A stretch of 64,000 nt of DNA, taken from Thecamonas trahens ATCC 50062. Lineage: Eukaryota > Apusozoa > Apusomonadida > Apusomonadidae. The notes beneath the pieces were generated by a model. The model saw nothing but the letters and a program-made list of their open reading frames with translations, had not been told where the DNA came from and searched no databases. Every line of letters begins with the position of its first letter. Within the stretch, counting starts at the first letter, position 1. A program made the translations under genes and the position numbers. Shown piece after piece: positions 49,494 to 60,000 of this stretch. Where the stretch lies: NCBI RefSeq assembly GCF_000142905.1, contig NW_013657624.1, positions 38,235 through 102,234 of the forward strand. Direction: 5' to 3'.

Positions 49494-51142
49494 CTACTTG
49501 TGCTGCGACGACGGCGATGGTGACGGCGACGGGGTCGACGCTGCGGCGTCCGAGTTGCGACGCGACACCGCGGCCGACGACGACTTGATGCTCTCGAGGG
49601 CTACGAGGAGGCGACGCGAGATCTCGAAAAAGGCAAACGAGGTCCCACGGCGGCGCATAAAGTCGAGGACGTAGACGCGAGCGCCGATCTCGTAGAGGGT
49701 GATGCCGAAGCGGAGTCCGGCCCGCGGGTCGGCCTGTTCGGCCATGCGGGCGATGATCGAGTACGGGTTCAGCACCCGCCACTCCATGTTGAGCGACCGC
49801 AGCGCGCCGTAGACCTCGTGCATGATGTGCTTGGGTGCACACGACGACTTGATGCCGAGCGTGTAGCGCGAGTACGACGGCAGCTGCTGGCGCCGCGCAC
49901 CGGCGCCAGGCCGCACGCCGCCGGCCCGCAGCGACGGGTCGAGCAGATCCTCCTTAAAGTCCCATGCCGGCGGCGACGCCGCGAGCGCCACGCCCTCGGG
50001 CGCCGACGCCTGTCCGCCCTGTCTACTGCCCTGGCTACTTGCGCCGTACGTTGTGCTTGCATCGAGCATGAGTCGGTATGCGACAACAATGGCCGAGCGC
50101 GCGCCATAAACGCCTGAGCGCGCATCAGCGGGCGACCGCGGCGGCGACGACGCTGACGTTGGTGCAAGCGACTGGGTCAGCGCCGACGGCGAGCCACGGC
50201 TCGCGCCAACAAGTATTGGCGGTGATGAGCCGAGGCGCCCAGGAGCATCGGCTGCTGCGCTTGCAGACGCGCCTGGCGCACCACTCTCGCTGGAAGCGGC
50301 TGCACTGGGAATAGCCTCTAGCAGCGCGGCATAAGCCTCGTCGTACGGCATGTCGAGGCGGGCCGCGACCTGGGCGAGGACGCCCTCGTCAATGGTCTGT
50401 AGATTGAGGACGGCGGTGGGCGGCGCAGCCAAGTACGACGGCAGGTCGACGAGGAACCACGGGTGCTGCTTGATCTGCTCCACGGTGATGCGGCGGAGCG
50501 GGTCGACGACAAGCATCGAGAGAATGAGCGAGCGGGCGCCGTCGGAGAGGAACGACGGCAAGGTGAAGATGCCGCCCTTAATCTTCTTGAACAAGTTGGG
50601 GATGTAGTCGTCGTCAAAGGGGAGGCGGCCGCAGAGGAGGGCGTAGAGGATGACGCCTGCCGACCAGACGTCGACTTCCTCGCCCGAATACGCCTTGCCG
50701 CCGACCACCTCGGGCGCGGCGTAGTTGGGCGAGCCGCACGAGGTCGAGAGGAACGACCCGTCCTCGAGTGTGTTGGAGAGGCCAAAGTCGGCAATCTTGA
50801 CGTTGTTGTTGGCGTCAAGCAGGAGGTTCTCCGGCTTGAGGTCGCGATGGACAACCATGTGGTCGTGGCAGTACGAGATGCCGGCGATGAGCTGCTGGAA
50901 GAATCGGCGGGCCTCGCCCTCGGGCAGCCGGCCGTTCTTGACAATGTACTCGAACAGCTCGCCGCCGGGCACATACTCCATGATCATGAAGATGTCTGTG
51001 GCAGTGTAGATGACCTCGTACAGGCGGATGATGTGCGGGTGGCGGAGGAGCTTGAGCACGTCGATCTCACGCTTCACCTTTTTGTTCATGTCCAGCGCCT
51101 TGATCTTGTCGCGGTTCATGATCTTGACCGCCACACGGTGGC
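49494..51142 (-). CDS. SNF1/AMPK catalytic alpha subunit (first exon missing)
   Basis: The exon starts at 51142 after a GACAG acceptor (phase 1) with GHRVAVKIMNRDKIKALDM, that is at the ATP-binding Lys. The glycine loop is therefore on an upstream exon. No GTACG donor is visible before the gap at 51706-51805, so exon 1 is probably in the gap. Kinase landmarks: HRDLKPENLLLDANNNVKIA, DFGLSNTLEDGSFLSTSCGS (activation-loop Thr), APEV and DVWSAGVILYALLCGRLPF. A UBA-like autoinhibitory segment follows (about 250-290), then a Ser/Ala-rich linker. The C-terminal KA1-type domain that binds beta/gamma is recognisable (SSCAPKHIMHEVYGALRSLN ... GARVYVLDFMRRRGTSFAFF). Energy-sensing kinase; about 549 residues encoded here. 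Confidence 0.92.
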
Positions 51143-51253
51143 CTGTCAATCTGTGTTGCGCAACTGTGAGAGTGAGTGTGAGTGTGAGTGTGAGTGTGAG
51201 TGTGAGAGAGAGGCGGCGAGGTCAGGGGGGGAAAGTAGGAATCAGAGCAGCGA

Positions 51254-51400
51254 GCACGATCATGGCCACCACCATCATGGCCACCACCATCATGGCCACA
51301 ACAATCATAGCCACCACCATCATGGCCACCACCATCATGGCCACCACCATCATGGCCACCACGATCATGGCCACAACAATCATGACCACAATCATAATCA
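51254..51400. repeat. 15-bp minisatellite in AMPK intron
   Basis: Tandem CATCATGGCCACCAC units with variants (ACAACAATCATAGCC), upstream of the acceptor at 51143. A CACTCA hexamer repeat (51170-51210, read on the minus strand) sits between it and the acceptor. Confidence 0.85.
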
Positions 51401-51705
51401 CAATGTCGACGACAGTCGCGAGCATAACCATCCCTCCAGAACCAGCACCACCACCATTACGATGACCAGGCGATGACGACAACCAACCACCGCCACCAAG
51501 GCCACCAAGGCCACCAAGGCCACCACGGCGACCACAGCCAGAGCCACTGCCACACAGCCACTATGGCCACGGCAACCACAACAGAGGGGGGGGGAGAGGG
51601 AGAAGGAAATACCACCCGTAGTCCCCCTTTCCCCCTTCCCCATGGCTGTCCGCCTTTCACCTTCCACCTACCGCAGGTGGGGAACACTGACGGCGGACGG
51701 GGGGA
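51401..51705. other. Low-complexity intron/intergenic DNA upstream of AMPK exon
   Basis: CCACCAAGG repeats (51487-51530) and G-rich DNA up to the gap. No exon with a GTACG donor seen. Confidence 0.4.
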
Positions 51706-51805
51706 NNNNNNNNNNNNNNNNNNNNNNNNNNNNNNNNNNNNNNNNNNNNNNNNNNNNNNNNNNNNNNNNNNNNNNNNNNNNNNNNNNNNNNNNNNNNNNN
51801 NNNNN
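51706..51805. other. Sequence gap (exactly 100 N, size unknown)
   Basis: A round 100-N gap, conventionally of unknown length. It probably hides the AMPK first exon. Confidence 0.97.
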
Positions 51806-51819
51806 CCTACACTCTCGGT

Positions 51820-53439
51820 TCACTGCCACGAAATGTCCTCGGCATACTCGTCGTCGTCGTCCTCGATGGAGAGCCGCTCGTACTCTTCGCGGGCAAAGCG
51901 GTCCCACGGCGTGAGGTGCGGCTCGCCATGCTCGGCCCGGATCGTTGCTGGATCCTTCTGCTCATGGTTGATGAACTTGTTGAGGTTAAAGAGCGCGTTG
52001 AAGAAGATCTGCGCCTGCCCGCACCGCTTGAGGTCCGAGAGCGTGATGCGCGACGGGTCCGCCGGCTTGACCAGGTCCAGCAGCTGGCAGAGGAGGTCCT
52101 CAAACGGCACCTCGTCGAGGTTAAGGCAGTTCATCCGGTAGATCTGCTCCTGGAACAGATACTCCATCTCGTATATCGAGATGAATCCGTCGCCGTCCAT
52201 GTCCACGCACCGGAACCAGTACTCGATGGCCGGCGCAGACGACTTGTCCTGCTCCGCCATGAAGAAGACAACAAACTGGTCAAAGTCCATCGTGTCCGGC
52301 GGCGCACCGCCGGCCTCCAGCAACGCAAAGACCCGGTCTAGAATCCGATACGTCAGTGCGTGCGACTCGTGTCGCGCCAGGTCCGACTTGGAAATCCGCA
52401 GGTCGTGGTCCGTGTCGAGCTCCCAGTACGCAATGTACGTGATGTAAAAGTGCTCGTACGAGAAGAACCGCAGGTGCTTGTTGATGTCCGGCTCATCGTC
52501 GAGCGCGCGCACGTTCGCCACCAGGTCGGACTTCCGCAATGCATTCAGCGTGATCGTCGACGACCACGACCGGTCCACCACAAAGAAAATCCGCGCAACA
52601 ACCATCTGGATGTATCGCGCCTGGAACTCCTCAGACCCGCGCAGAAACTCGAGGCCTGGATGCGACGAGACTACAATGTTGAGCCACGGCTGAAAGTCGG
52701 CCCGCCGCAGCACTTGGGCGCCCTCAGGCGCAAGCACATCGAAAAACCGCTTGTGCTCGTCCGCCGTCTGCAAATGTTTTCGCCAGTACCGCCGGAACGT
52801 CGCCGGCTTGATGCTCCCGGCTTTGGCCGTGTCGATCTGGTCAAACAGCAGCGGCGCCAGGTACTTGCTCATCGACAGCGCAGGCATGAGCTCCACCAGC
52901 GCGTTGAGATCCAGCCGCCCGTTCGACTGCTTGGCAAACGCTGCCGAAATCGCCTTGGACTCGGCCTCCAGCAGGTCGTCCGGCAGCGGCCGCCCGCCCT
53001 TAAAGTAAAACTTCGGGATGAGCTCTTTCGCTCGCTCCCGCCGCTGCTGCTCGGCGTCGGCAAACCTCATCGAGAGGTCGACCGACGCCGATGACGGCGT
53101 CCGCACCGTCGGTCGGAGCGCTGCAGCCGATCCCGGCGACCGCGGCCCCAGCGGCGGCGTTGACCGAGTCGTCCCTCCCAAACTCCCAGGGCTTGCTGCC
53201 GCACCCGCGCTCGCCGACGACGGGACGACCGCCGCCGACGGCACAGCCTGTCCCTGCTGAAGCGCCAACAGGACAGTCCGCACAAACTCGGTCGTCGCTG
53301 TCTGCGTCAACCACACCTGGTAGTACTCATCAAGCTTGGGCCGTGCGTCAAACATAACGCCCACCTCTGATTCAAGTACTTGTGGCTGCCGCACAGCGCC
53401 GAGGGCTGACATGGCCACACCAGGCGGGAGCTTGGTCAT
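51820..53439 (-). CDS. PP2A regulatory subunit B'' (PR72/PPP2R3 family), EF-hand
   Basis: 539 aa from the ATG at 53439 (MTKLPPGVAMSALG). An open frame continues upstream but only through a Gly-rich run without an ATG. The core (about 165-500) is the two-EF-hand B'' fold: FYFKGGRPLPDDLLEAESK, then YIAYWELDTDHDLRISKSDL (first Ca loop, DTDHDLRISKSD) and YWFRCVDMDGDGFISIYEME (second, DMDGDGFISIYE). The family block LTPWDRFAREEYERL is near the C-terminus, which ends acidic (DDDDEYAED). B'' subunits direct the PP2A core enzyme in a Ca-dependent way. The Ser/Pro/Ala-rich segment (about 70-130) is variable linker. Confidence 0.93.
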   Translation of the reverse strand: MTKLPPGVAMSALGAVRQPQVLESEVGVMFDARPKLDEYYQVWLTQTATTEFVRTVLLALQQGQAVPSAAVVPSSASAGAAASPGSLGGTTRSTPPLGPRSPGSAAALRPTVRTPSSASVDLSMRFADAEQQRRERAKELIPKFYFKGGRPLPDDLLEAESKAISAAFAKQSNGRLDLNALVELMPALSMSKYLAPLLFDQIDTAKAGSIKPATFRRYWRKHLQTADEHKRFFDVLAPEGAQVLRRADFQPWLNIVVSSHPGLEFLRGSEEFQARYIQMVVARIFFVVDRSWSSTITLNALRKSDLVANVRALDDEPDINKHLRFFSYEHFYITYIAYWELDTDHDLRISKSDLARHESHALTYRILDRVFALLEAGGAPPDTMDFDQFVVFFMAEQDKSSAPAIEYWFRCVDMDGDGFISIYEMEYLFQEQIYRMNCLNLDEVPFEDLLCQLLDLVKPADPSRITLSDLKRCGQAQIFFNALFNLNKFINHEQKDPATIRAEHGEPHLTPWDRFAREEYERLSIEDDDDEYAEDISWQ

Positions 53440-53842
53440 GCCACCACCGCCACCGCCGCTGCCACCGCCACCTCCAACGCCACCGCCACCACCGCCGCCA
53501 CCACCCCGTCCTCCGCTCCGTCCCTCGCTCACAAATGCGCTCGCCACCCTGTTGCTGCTTCTCTTGACACGCTTCTCCGTCAAGCAGTCACCGCTTGGAG
53601 TCGTGTGCCCCCTCACCCCCCGCCCCCTCCCCTCCTTTCCGTGCCCATGCCGACCACCGAGTCTCTCTCGCCGCGGTCCTCGTCGCTCGCTCGCCGCCCG
53701 CCCGTCGCCCGCAACTATTTCGGCCGAAACTGCGACCTTTTTTTGCCATCACGCGCGCTTTTTTGCTCGACGAAAAGAAGAAATGTCGGTCATCTTGCCT
53801 TGCGCACACGCCCGCGCACAGACAAGTGACGCAGACGGAGCA
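53440..53842. other. Intergenic region 5' of PP2A B''
   Basis: CCACCGCCA repeats at 53441-53520 (GGTGGC on the sense strand) and T/A-rich patches near 53740-53790. It holds the promoter of the B'' gene and the 3' end of the next minus-strand gene. No other gene seen. Confidence 0.5.
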
Positions 53843-55432
53843 TCACGACCGCAGCGGCGTCGCCTCGTATGCAGGCGCAGGCTGTCGGACGCCCGTCCCG
53901 GAAATCACGGCCGTGCGCCCGTTGAGCGAACTGCCGCCGTTCGAGTTGGCGGCAAAGAGCCGCCGGCCGACAACGGCAAAGAGCAAGGTTGTGACGACGG
54001 CCTTGCAGAGTGCCACCACTGATCCCACACCGATGGCCACAGACCAGTTCAAATCAGAGTCGCTGTTGCCCGGTCGAATCGCCGAGTATCCCGGATACGT
54101 CACAGTGAGCCAGACCACAACTGCCATGCCGTCGACCACCAGCGCGTGCCACGCACCAATTGCCGCTCCGAGCTTGGTTGCCTGCCACGAGCTCAGCGAG
54201 CTCCGCCCGAGCACCGCGTCTTGCATCGCGTGGACCATCCTGCCAAGCAAAGCCCGGAGGACTGTGTGGAGCACAACTGCCGTCGCAGCCACCGCGAGCA
54301 CCCCGGGAATGGCGTTGTACGCCGACGGCGTGATAAGTCCAGAGTGCAGAACCACATCCGAGACCCTCAGCTTGATCGTCAGCGACCGCGGTGGCGTTGA
54401 CGCGGGGCTAGTCACTACCGACGTTGGATCAAAGCCGAGCGCAGCCTGCTGATACGGCGCGTTGAACGAGAACGAGTTGCCACCGCCGCAGAGCATCCGT
54501 GCGCCTAGCACGCCGCTCGCCAGGCAACGCCGCCGCACGTTGGCGTTCACCGCAACCGCAAACCCGCTGCCGTCGTCCGGCATATGTAGGCCCCAGTACG
54601 CCATGCATCCGTCCGCAAACACATACAGTCCGCCATCGTCCTTGGCCCACATCAGGTTGTTGTACCTGTTCTTGTCACCGTCGTAAACCGTCGACACAAG
54701 CTCAAACGACGCCTCGCGCACCGCGCTGTTCGCCGCCGTCCCGCTCACCGTAAAGCTCACCTCGGACTGCGTGCCGGTCCCGAAGGCAGGAATCTCGTGG
54801 ATCGTGTGAAAGACGCACTGCAATTCGCCGTACGAGCACGTTGCATTTCCCATGCTCGTCCCCGCTCCGCTCACAGCCAGACTCGCGCCGCATCGCGATG
54901 CTGTGCTCGCATTCTCGTCACACGGCGTCGTAATCCGGAGTCCAAACCGCATGGCTGGCACGTTTGCAGCATCCCGCCCGACAATCGGCAGCGTAGCCAC
55001 TTGCTGCGCGCCCGGAGCGGTAAACCCGGCAGCAATGACAAACATGGCAGCAAAGACAGCTGCGAAAAAGACAGCGCACGACAGCAGGCCACCCGACGGA
55101 TGGCCACGTTGCCACTTATCCGTCGGAGCCGGGATCTGCGTACTCCCGCCTCCACCCACCCATCGCCGAGCCATGCTTGGCGACGAGACATCGAACAAGG
55201 CATACACTCGCTCAATAAGTCTCGGTCGGCCTCCAAACCCGCTGCCATCACCACCTCGGCCGCTTCGAATCGCCCGCCGTGCAGAACAGCAACGAGCCAG
55301 AGACAGTGCTGACGAGCCTGCCACCACCAGCAGGCCGGGGAGGAGGCCAGCCGCGAGCGCCACGCCGGTGTAGGGGAAGGAGCTCTCGTCCACCACCTGT
55401 TGACACACCGTAGTCGACGCAATGTTGCCCAT
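53843..55432 (-). CDS. Multipass membrane protein of unknown family
   Basis: 529 aa from the ATG at 55432. A Gly at position 2 (MGNIASTT) makes N-myristoylation possible. TM helices near 22-45 and 115-138 bracket a cytosolic loop. A Cys-containing extracellular domain follows (about 140-345, with CDENASTASRCGAS, CSYGELQCVFH and several N-glycosylation sites). Three or more TM helices come after (about 350-375, 410-435, 450-480). The tail is short. The layout resembles protist surface proteins with a Ig/jelly-roll-like ectodomain, but no family is recognised. Confidence 0.65.
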   Translation of the reverse strand: MGNIASTTVCQQVVDESSFPYTGVALAAGLLPGLLVVAGSSALSLARCCSARRAIRSGRGGDGSGFGGRPRLIERVYALFDVSSPSMARRWVGGGGSTQIPAPTDKWQRGHPSGGLLSCAVFFAAVFAAMFVIAAGFTAPGAQQVATLPIVGRDAANVPAMRFGLRITTPCDENASTASRCGASLAVSGAGTSMGNATCSYGELQCVFHTIHEIPAFGTGTQSEVSFTVSGTAANSAVREASFELVSTVYDGDKNRYNNLMWAKDDGGLYVFADGCMAYWGLHMPDDGSGFAVAVNANVRRRCLASGVLGARMLCGGGNSFSFNAPYQQAALGFDPTSVVTSPASTPPRSLTIKLRVSDVVLHSGLITPSAYNAIPGVLAVAATAVVLHTVLRALLGRMVHAMQDAVLGRSSLSSWQATKLGAAIGAWHALVVDGMAVVVWLTVTYPGYSAIRPGNSDSDLNWSVAIGVGSVVALCKAVVTTLLFAVVGRRLFAANSNGGSSLNGRTAVISGTGVRQPAPAYEATPLRS

Positions 55433-56026
55433 GACGACAGTGAGCGTCCCAGGGAGCTAGGTGTGGCGGTCGTCGTCGTCGTCGTGGCCACAGGCGTCGT
55501 GCGTCGTGTTTTGACAGCGACAGGTTTTGGTGGGGAAAAATATGGGTTACATGCGCGTCTTCTCGGCTCTTTTTCTACCTTTTTCGCACTCTGTCCATTT
55601 ATCTTACCTCACCAGCAGCGGCAACTGGGTCATCAAGCGTAGCTCAAGATGATGGTCCGGCTGACTCCTCCGTTGCACTTGCCTTGGACGGCAGGGAGGA
55701 ATTGCAGTGGAGATGGCGAGGTGAGAGAAGAATCGCCACGCTCGCCGACATGGCCTAGTCGCCATAACACCGCAGAGATGACGACCGCTGGCACCAATGC
55801 TAGTAATGAGCATGCACCAGGCGTTCACACCCGCCACATGTCGGATCACGGCTTCTATCCATGGTTCCATCCTCTTCCTCGCAGGCTTGGCCCGGGTTCT
55901 TTTCCGGCATGTGCGCGAACAAAAGGAGCAGCCATTCCTTCGCGCCGCTTCCGTCTACAAAACGAAGTCACGTTCCAGGACAGGGACGCAGATAGGCGAC
56001 GACACTCGACTCATCGCAGAGGCAAG
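55433..56026. other. Divergent promoter region: multipass gene / sirtuin-Kelch gene
   Basis: 594 bp between start codons on opposite strands. The frame of the sirtuin gene stays open back to 55649 but this part shows no conserved sequence. Nothing else recognised. Confidence 0.45.
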
Positions 56027-58435
56027 ATGGCCCATACTGCTATTTCTGATCCAGAGTACATGCGCGAGCGGTTCGACAGCCAGGCGACGCTGGCCGGCAA
56101 GATCTCAACGCTCGCCGAGTGGATTCGCGAGGCCGACGGCGAGACAGTAATCTTTACTGGCGCCGGCATCTCGACCTCGTGCGGCATTCCCGACTTCCGA
56201 TCGCCCAATGGGGTGTGGACGCTCAAGGCGCAGGGTCGGAAGCGCAAGGGAAAGACCACGCCGACAACCAAGGCCATCCCATCGGCAACCCACATGGGCA
56301 TCGTGGCCATGCTCCGTTCTGGCACCGCCAAGTTCCTCATCTCGCAAAACTGCGATGGCTTGCATCGGCGATCGGGCGTGCCGCCGGCCAAGCTTGCTGA
56401 GCTCCACGGCAACTCAAACATAGAGTACTGCCGCTCTTGTGGGGCCGAGTACCTCCGCGATTGGGCCTGTCGCCGCATCGTCCGCGGACGCGATCACTTT
56501 ACTGGCCGCCATTGCGAGCGCGCCGGATGCGGTGGCAAGCTCTGGGACTCGACCATCGACTTTGGTCAGAGTCTGCCGGAGGAACCGCTCCGCGCCGCGT
56601 ACGCCGCCTCGCAAACCGCTGCCCTCCACATTGTCTTTGGGTCATCGCTCACCGTCTCGCCGGCGTGTGACATGCCGGCGGAGACCGCAGCCGCTGGCGG
56701 CCGCATGGTCATCGTCAACCTGCAGAAGACCCCGCTCACAGAAAACGCCGATCTGCACATCTACGCCAAGACCGATGACGTCATGTGCGCCCTTCTGAGC
56801 CAGCTTGGCCTCGATCCGCCGCAGTGGCGCCTCCGCCGCTCAATCCGCATCCGCCACGGTGTGCGTGGTGACGGGTACGTCATCTGTGTCTCGGCCGTCG
56901 ATCCCGAAGACAACGCCCTGCCGGCATCCATCTTCCGCGGAGTGGTGGCGAGTCTTGTTCCGCAAGATGCCGATGCTGCGCCGACGACCGTCACGCTGCT
57001 TGAGCCGCCATTTGCAGCCACCATCCCGGTCACCACCACGCCTGACAAGACAGTCGTCGATCTCATGTTCATGGGACACTACGCTGAGCCCAGGCTTAAG
57101 CTGGAGCTCCCGATTGTGCTCGGCAAGCCGCCTGCTCAGCCGGTTGCCATCGAGCTTGCCTACGATCCGTACACTCGCACGTGGACGGTGCTCTCACGGA
57201 CCGATGGCACCGGAGCAGGGCCGTCGGCGACATCGGCGGCTTCGCCGAGTGCAGAGCCGCTCATCGAGCCTACAGCCACACTGGTGCTCTCGCAGGACAC
57301 CTCGCCGGCGTACATGGTGTCGGCAACCCGGATCGCGTCGATGGCCGCCGCCTCTCGCCCGCTGGTGGTCATGTGGCCGGCGGTTAGTCGACTGGTGGTT
57401 CCGGGCGGCGAACAGTATCCGATGGTGGTTCTTGTCGGCGGGCTCCCGTCGCGCGACTCGGGCGCTCGCGATCAGCCGCGGCTTGCGGCGTACCAGATCG
57501 TCGAGCATAGAGTCAACGGTCGGGTCGGCGTCTGGTTCACGCCTTCCTTCGGCAACTTGGCGATCCAGTGCAGGCGGGAGTGCGAGCGAGGAGTGCTTAA
57601 GCGGTGGCTCTCGGCAGCCGCGGCTGTCGATCCGCACACCATGGTGGTGTTTGGTGGATGCGATGGAAGCTCGATGTACAACGATCTGACTGTGGTTCGG
57701 GCGACAAGTGTCCGCGGTGCGCTTCCCACACTCGAGCTGGAGATCGAGGCGCTGGCGGCAGTCCCTGGCGGCAACCGGCCGGCACATCGACTCGGTGCTT
57801 CGCTGACGGCGATCGGCGACGGCCAGTTGGTTCTCTTCGGCGGATCGGTGTGTGAAGGCGGGCCGTATGCGTTCCTCAACGATGTCCACGTCTTTGACAT
57901 GTCGAGTGGCGAGTGGACCGACATGACGCCGCAGATCCGCGGGCCGCGGCCCAGCGCAAGGGCACAACACGCCGCGCACTACTTTGCACACGCCAACTCA
58001 CTGCTTGTGGTTGGCGGTACGGGAGTCGACGCCCACCACGCCGACGGCCATGTCCTCGATCTCGACTCGTGGACGTGGCGGGCAGTGCCGAGCGGACCCG
58101 GTGGGCCGGCTGCAGTGGCGATCGCCGACGACGACAAAAAGCCGTTCCGGATCACGCCCGCACAGTGCGCAATCGTCCCGACAAGCGCGGCCACGCCCGA
58201 CACAGTGCTTGTCTGGGGCCTCCCACACCAGATCTCGCCAGTCCACATTCTCGACGTCTCGGCCGGCTGGCGTCAGCAGGCCGGCGAGTTTGTCCTCCCG
58301 CCACCGCTACCCGCCACCGCTGCCGCGGCCGTCACATTCGACGATGGCATCACAGCGCTGTTTGGTGGCGTCAGCGGCGATGGTGTGCGTCTCGAGGCAC
58401 TCGGCCCGACATGGATCGAAGCGGCGAGCCCGTGA
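56027..58435 (+). CDS. Sirtuin deacylase fused to Kelch-type propeller
   Basis: 802 aa from the ATG at 56027. Residues ~25-260 are a sirtuin core: FTGAGISTSCGIPDFRSPNG (GAG at 45-47), SQNCDGLHRRSG with N108/D110 (Cys replaces the usual Val), catalytic His at 127 in ELHGNSNIEYC, Zn ligands C135, C138, C163 and C168, and FGSSLTVSP. GIPDFRSPNGVWT is of the SIRT6/7 (class IV) type. A beta-rich linker follows (about 270-430). Kelch-like blades fill the C-terminal half: MVVFGGCDGSSMYNDL, QLVLFGGSVCEGGPYAFLND, LLVVGGTGVDAHHADGHVLD and ITALFGGVSGDGVRLEAL. Sirtuins are NAD-dependent deacylases or ADP-ribosyltransferases. The fusion suggests substrate targeting by the propeller. I know of no common family with this architecture. 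Confidence 0.88.
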   Translation: MAHTAISDPEYMRERFDSQATLAGKISTLAEWIREADGETVIFTGAGISTSCGIPDFRSPNGVWTLKAQGRKRKGKTTPTTKAIPSATHMGIVAMLRSGTAKFLISQNCDGLHRRSGVPPAKLAELHGNSNIEYCRSCGAEYLRDWACRRIVRGRDHFTGRHCERAGCGGKLWDSTIDFGQSLPEEPLRAAYAASQTAALHIVFGSSLTVSPACDMPAETAAAGGRMVIVNLQKTPLTENADLHIYAKTDDVMCALLSQLGLDPPQWRLRRSIRIRHGVRGDGYVICVSAVDPEDNALPASIFRGVVASLVPQDADAAPTTVTLLEPPFAATIPVTTTPDKTVVDLMFMGHYAEPRLKLELPIVLGKPPAQPVAIELAYDPYTRTWTVLSRTDGTGAGPSATSAASPSAEPLIEPTATLVLSQDTSPAYMVSATRIASMAAASRPLVVMWPAVSRLVVPGGEQYPMVVLVGGLPSRDSGARDQPRLAAYQIVEHRVNGRVGVWFTPSFGNLAIQCRRECERGVLKRWLSAAAAVDPHTMVVFGGCDGSSMYNDLTVVRATSVRGALPTLELEIEALAAVPGGNRPAHRLGASLTAIGDGQLVLFGGSVCEGGPYAFLNDVHVFDMSSGEWTDMTPQIRGPRPSARAQHAAHYFAHANSLLVVGGTGVDAHHADGHVLDLDSWTWRAVPSGPGGPAAVAIADDDKKPFRITPAQCAIVPTSAATPDTVLVWGLPHQISPVHILDVSAGWRQQAGEFVLPPPLPATAAAAVTFDDGITALFGGVSGDGVRLEALGPTWIEAASP

Positions 58436-58753
58436 TGCGATGTAAGCGGTCGATGAAGGCGGGGGTCGGGTGCGATGCGGAGAAATGTCCTGCCGGTGGC
58501 GGGCACTCCATCGCCTTGGCTCACGATCGGGTTACAGGACACAGCCATGGCATGACGCGAGTCAATGCGACATGTCTGTGCGAGGAGATAAACAGCTGCC
58601 AGTTGTCAAGCAAACCACCCAGGCTGGGTAGCCGGTCTGGTTCTGGCAAAGTGTGGGCAACAAATATTGCTGGCCGTCTTTCTACAGCCATTTCGCGGCA
58701 CTTCACTCCCTTCGCCCACGGGCGACGCGAGCACGACGTCGCGAGTCGGACCG
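58436..58753. other. Intergenic region sirtuin / UBL3
   Basis: 318 bp, no coding signal; 5' flank of the UBL3-like gene. Confidence 0.45.
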
Positions 58754-60000
58754 ATGTCAGAGGGGCAGGCGAGCATCCGATTGCTCAAGACACCAAGTGC
58801 AGAGAGTGTGACTCTTGATGTACGTCATACCGTAGTTATCTTTCTCCATGCCCCCCTCCCCCTCCTCCCCCTCGGTGTGATGGCTCGCCATCTTTGCCGT
58901 CCCCGCCGACGGCGATGACCGCCATTGGCCGTGAACGCTTGCAATGGCGTCATTGATGATTAGCCGAATGAGAGTGGAGAGCGGCTGAGCTGAGCCGAGG
59001 GTGTGTAGCCGCACAGCGTGTACCACGGAAGTGTGGTACCCCCTATGTTCCCCATACTCTCCATGACCATAGTACATAGCATGATACAGTATGTAGGGTG
59101 GTGTGGTGATGGTGGTGTGGCATGTACCTCCTCTACTTGCCTTGGATGTGCCTGGAGTTGGTAGGCGTGTCACTTCGCCCGAACCGAACCAATTGTTCCA
59201 TGTCCGCAATGCGGGAGGCCGAGGCCGGGTACATGAAGGTGTGTACGGGGAAGCTAGACAGACGAACTAGCTTGTCATGTGGAATACTTACATTGTGATT
59301 GACCTCCTCCCGCTTTGTCTCCTCATCTCATGCCATCTGTCGCCTCGTTCTGCCCCCCCCCCCTCCCCCCTCCCCCCTCCCCCCCCATCGCACCCGTCTC
59401 TTCCACGCACGTTTCTCGCCGCTGTCCTCCCCCCCCCCCTCCCCCCGTCTCCTCCTCCCTCCGCTACGTCTCCCCACAACACCGTCATGGCCACACTGGA
59501 CACAATGGGTCATGGCGCTGGTGGTACTGGTGCTGCCCCTACTCCTGATCATGCTGTTGCCGCTATCCCTGCCGCTGTGCCTGCTGCTGTCTCTGCTGCT
59601 GGTCCGTGGTCATGTTCCTGATCATCCTGCCAAACGCAATGCTGCCCGTGATACACCTGTGGCGGGTATGTGGCTGCAGTTTGCGTCCTCAACCACGATC
59701 GGGGAGATGGCTGTGCATCTGTTGGCAAACTGGCCCGAGAACTTTCCAGACGGCGACAAGGTGACCACGCCCGAGGTAATCAAGTTCCTGTTTAAGGGCA
59801 AGTTCCTCGAGGCGTCGCAGAGCCTGGCGTCGCTTGGCGTGACTTCGGCCAAGCCTGCGACGTTTCATGTCATGATCCGGGCAAACGCGGCAAAGGCCAA
59901 GTCCAAGTCGTCGTCGCCTAAGACAGCGTCGTCCTCGCATGCCAACCGTGCCGGACAGCAGCCACCGCAGCAACAGTCGGCATGCTGCACCATCCTCTGA
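58754..60000 (+). CDS. UBL3/MUB-type prenylated ubiquitin-fold protein (two exons)
   Basis: Exon 1 is 58754-58819 (MSEGQASIRLLKTPSAESVT then LD), donor GTACGTCA. Intron 58820-59679 is 860 bp with a long C/T tract and almost no AG before the acceptor CTGCAG. Exon 2 is 59680-60000, starting FASSTTIGEMAVHLLANWPE. Phase 0; 128 aa. The join recreates the first two strands of the ubiquitin fold as in UBL3/MUB. The protein ends in a Ser/Lys/Gln-rich linker and the CaaX box CTIL, preceded by another Cys, so geranylgeranylation and perhaps palmitoylation are expected. There is no Gly-Gly, so it is not conjugated. Plant MUBs recruit E2 enzymes to the plasma membrane; animal UBL3 sorts cargo into vesicles. 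Confidence 0.88.

Noticed and set aside
59299-59679. Leu-rich hydrophobic N-terminus for the UBL3-like protein
   Set aside because: It is read from intron sequence (C/T tract). The upstream exon at 58754 with GTACGTCA donor gives the correct ubiquitin-fold start.
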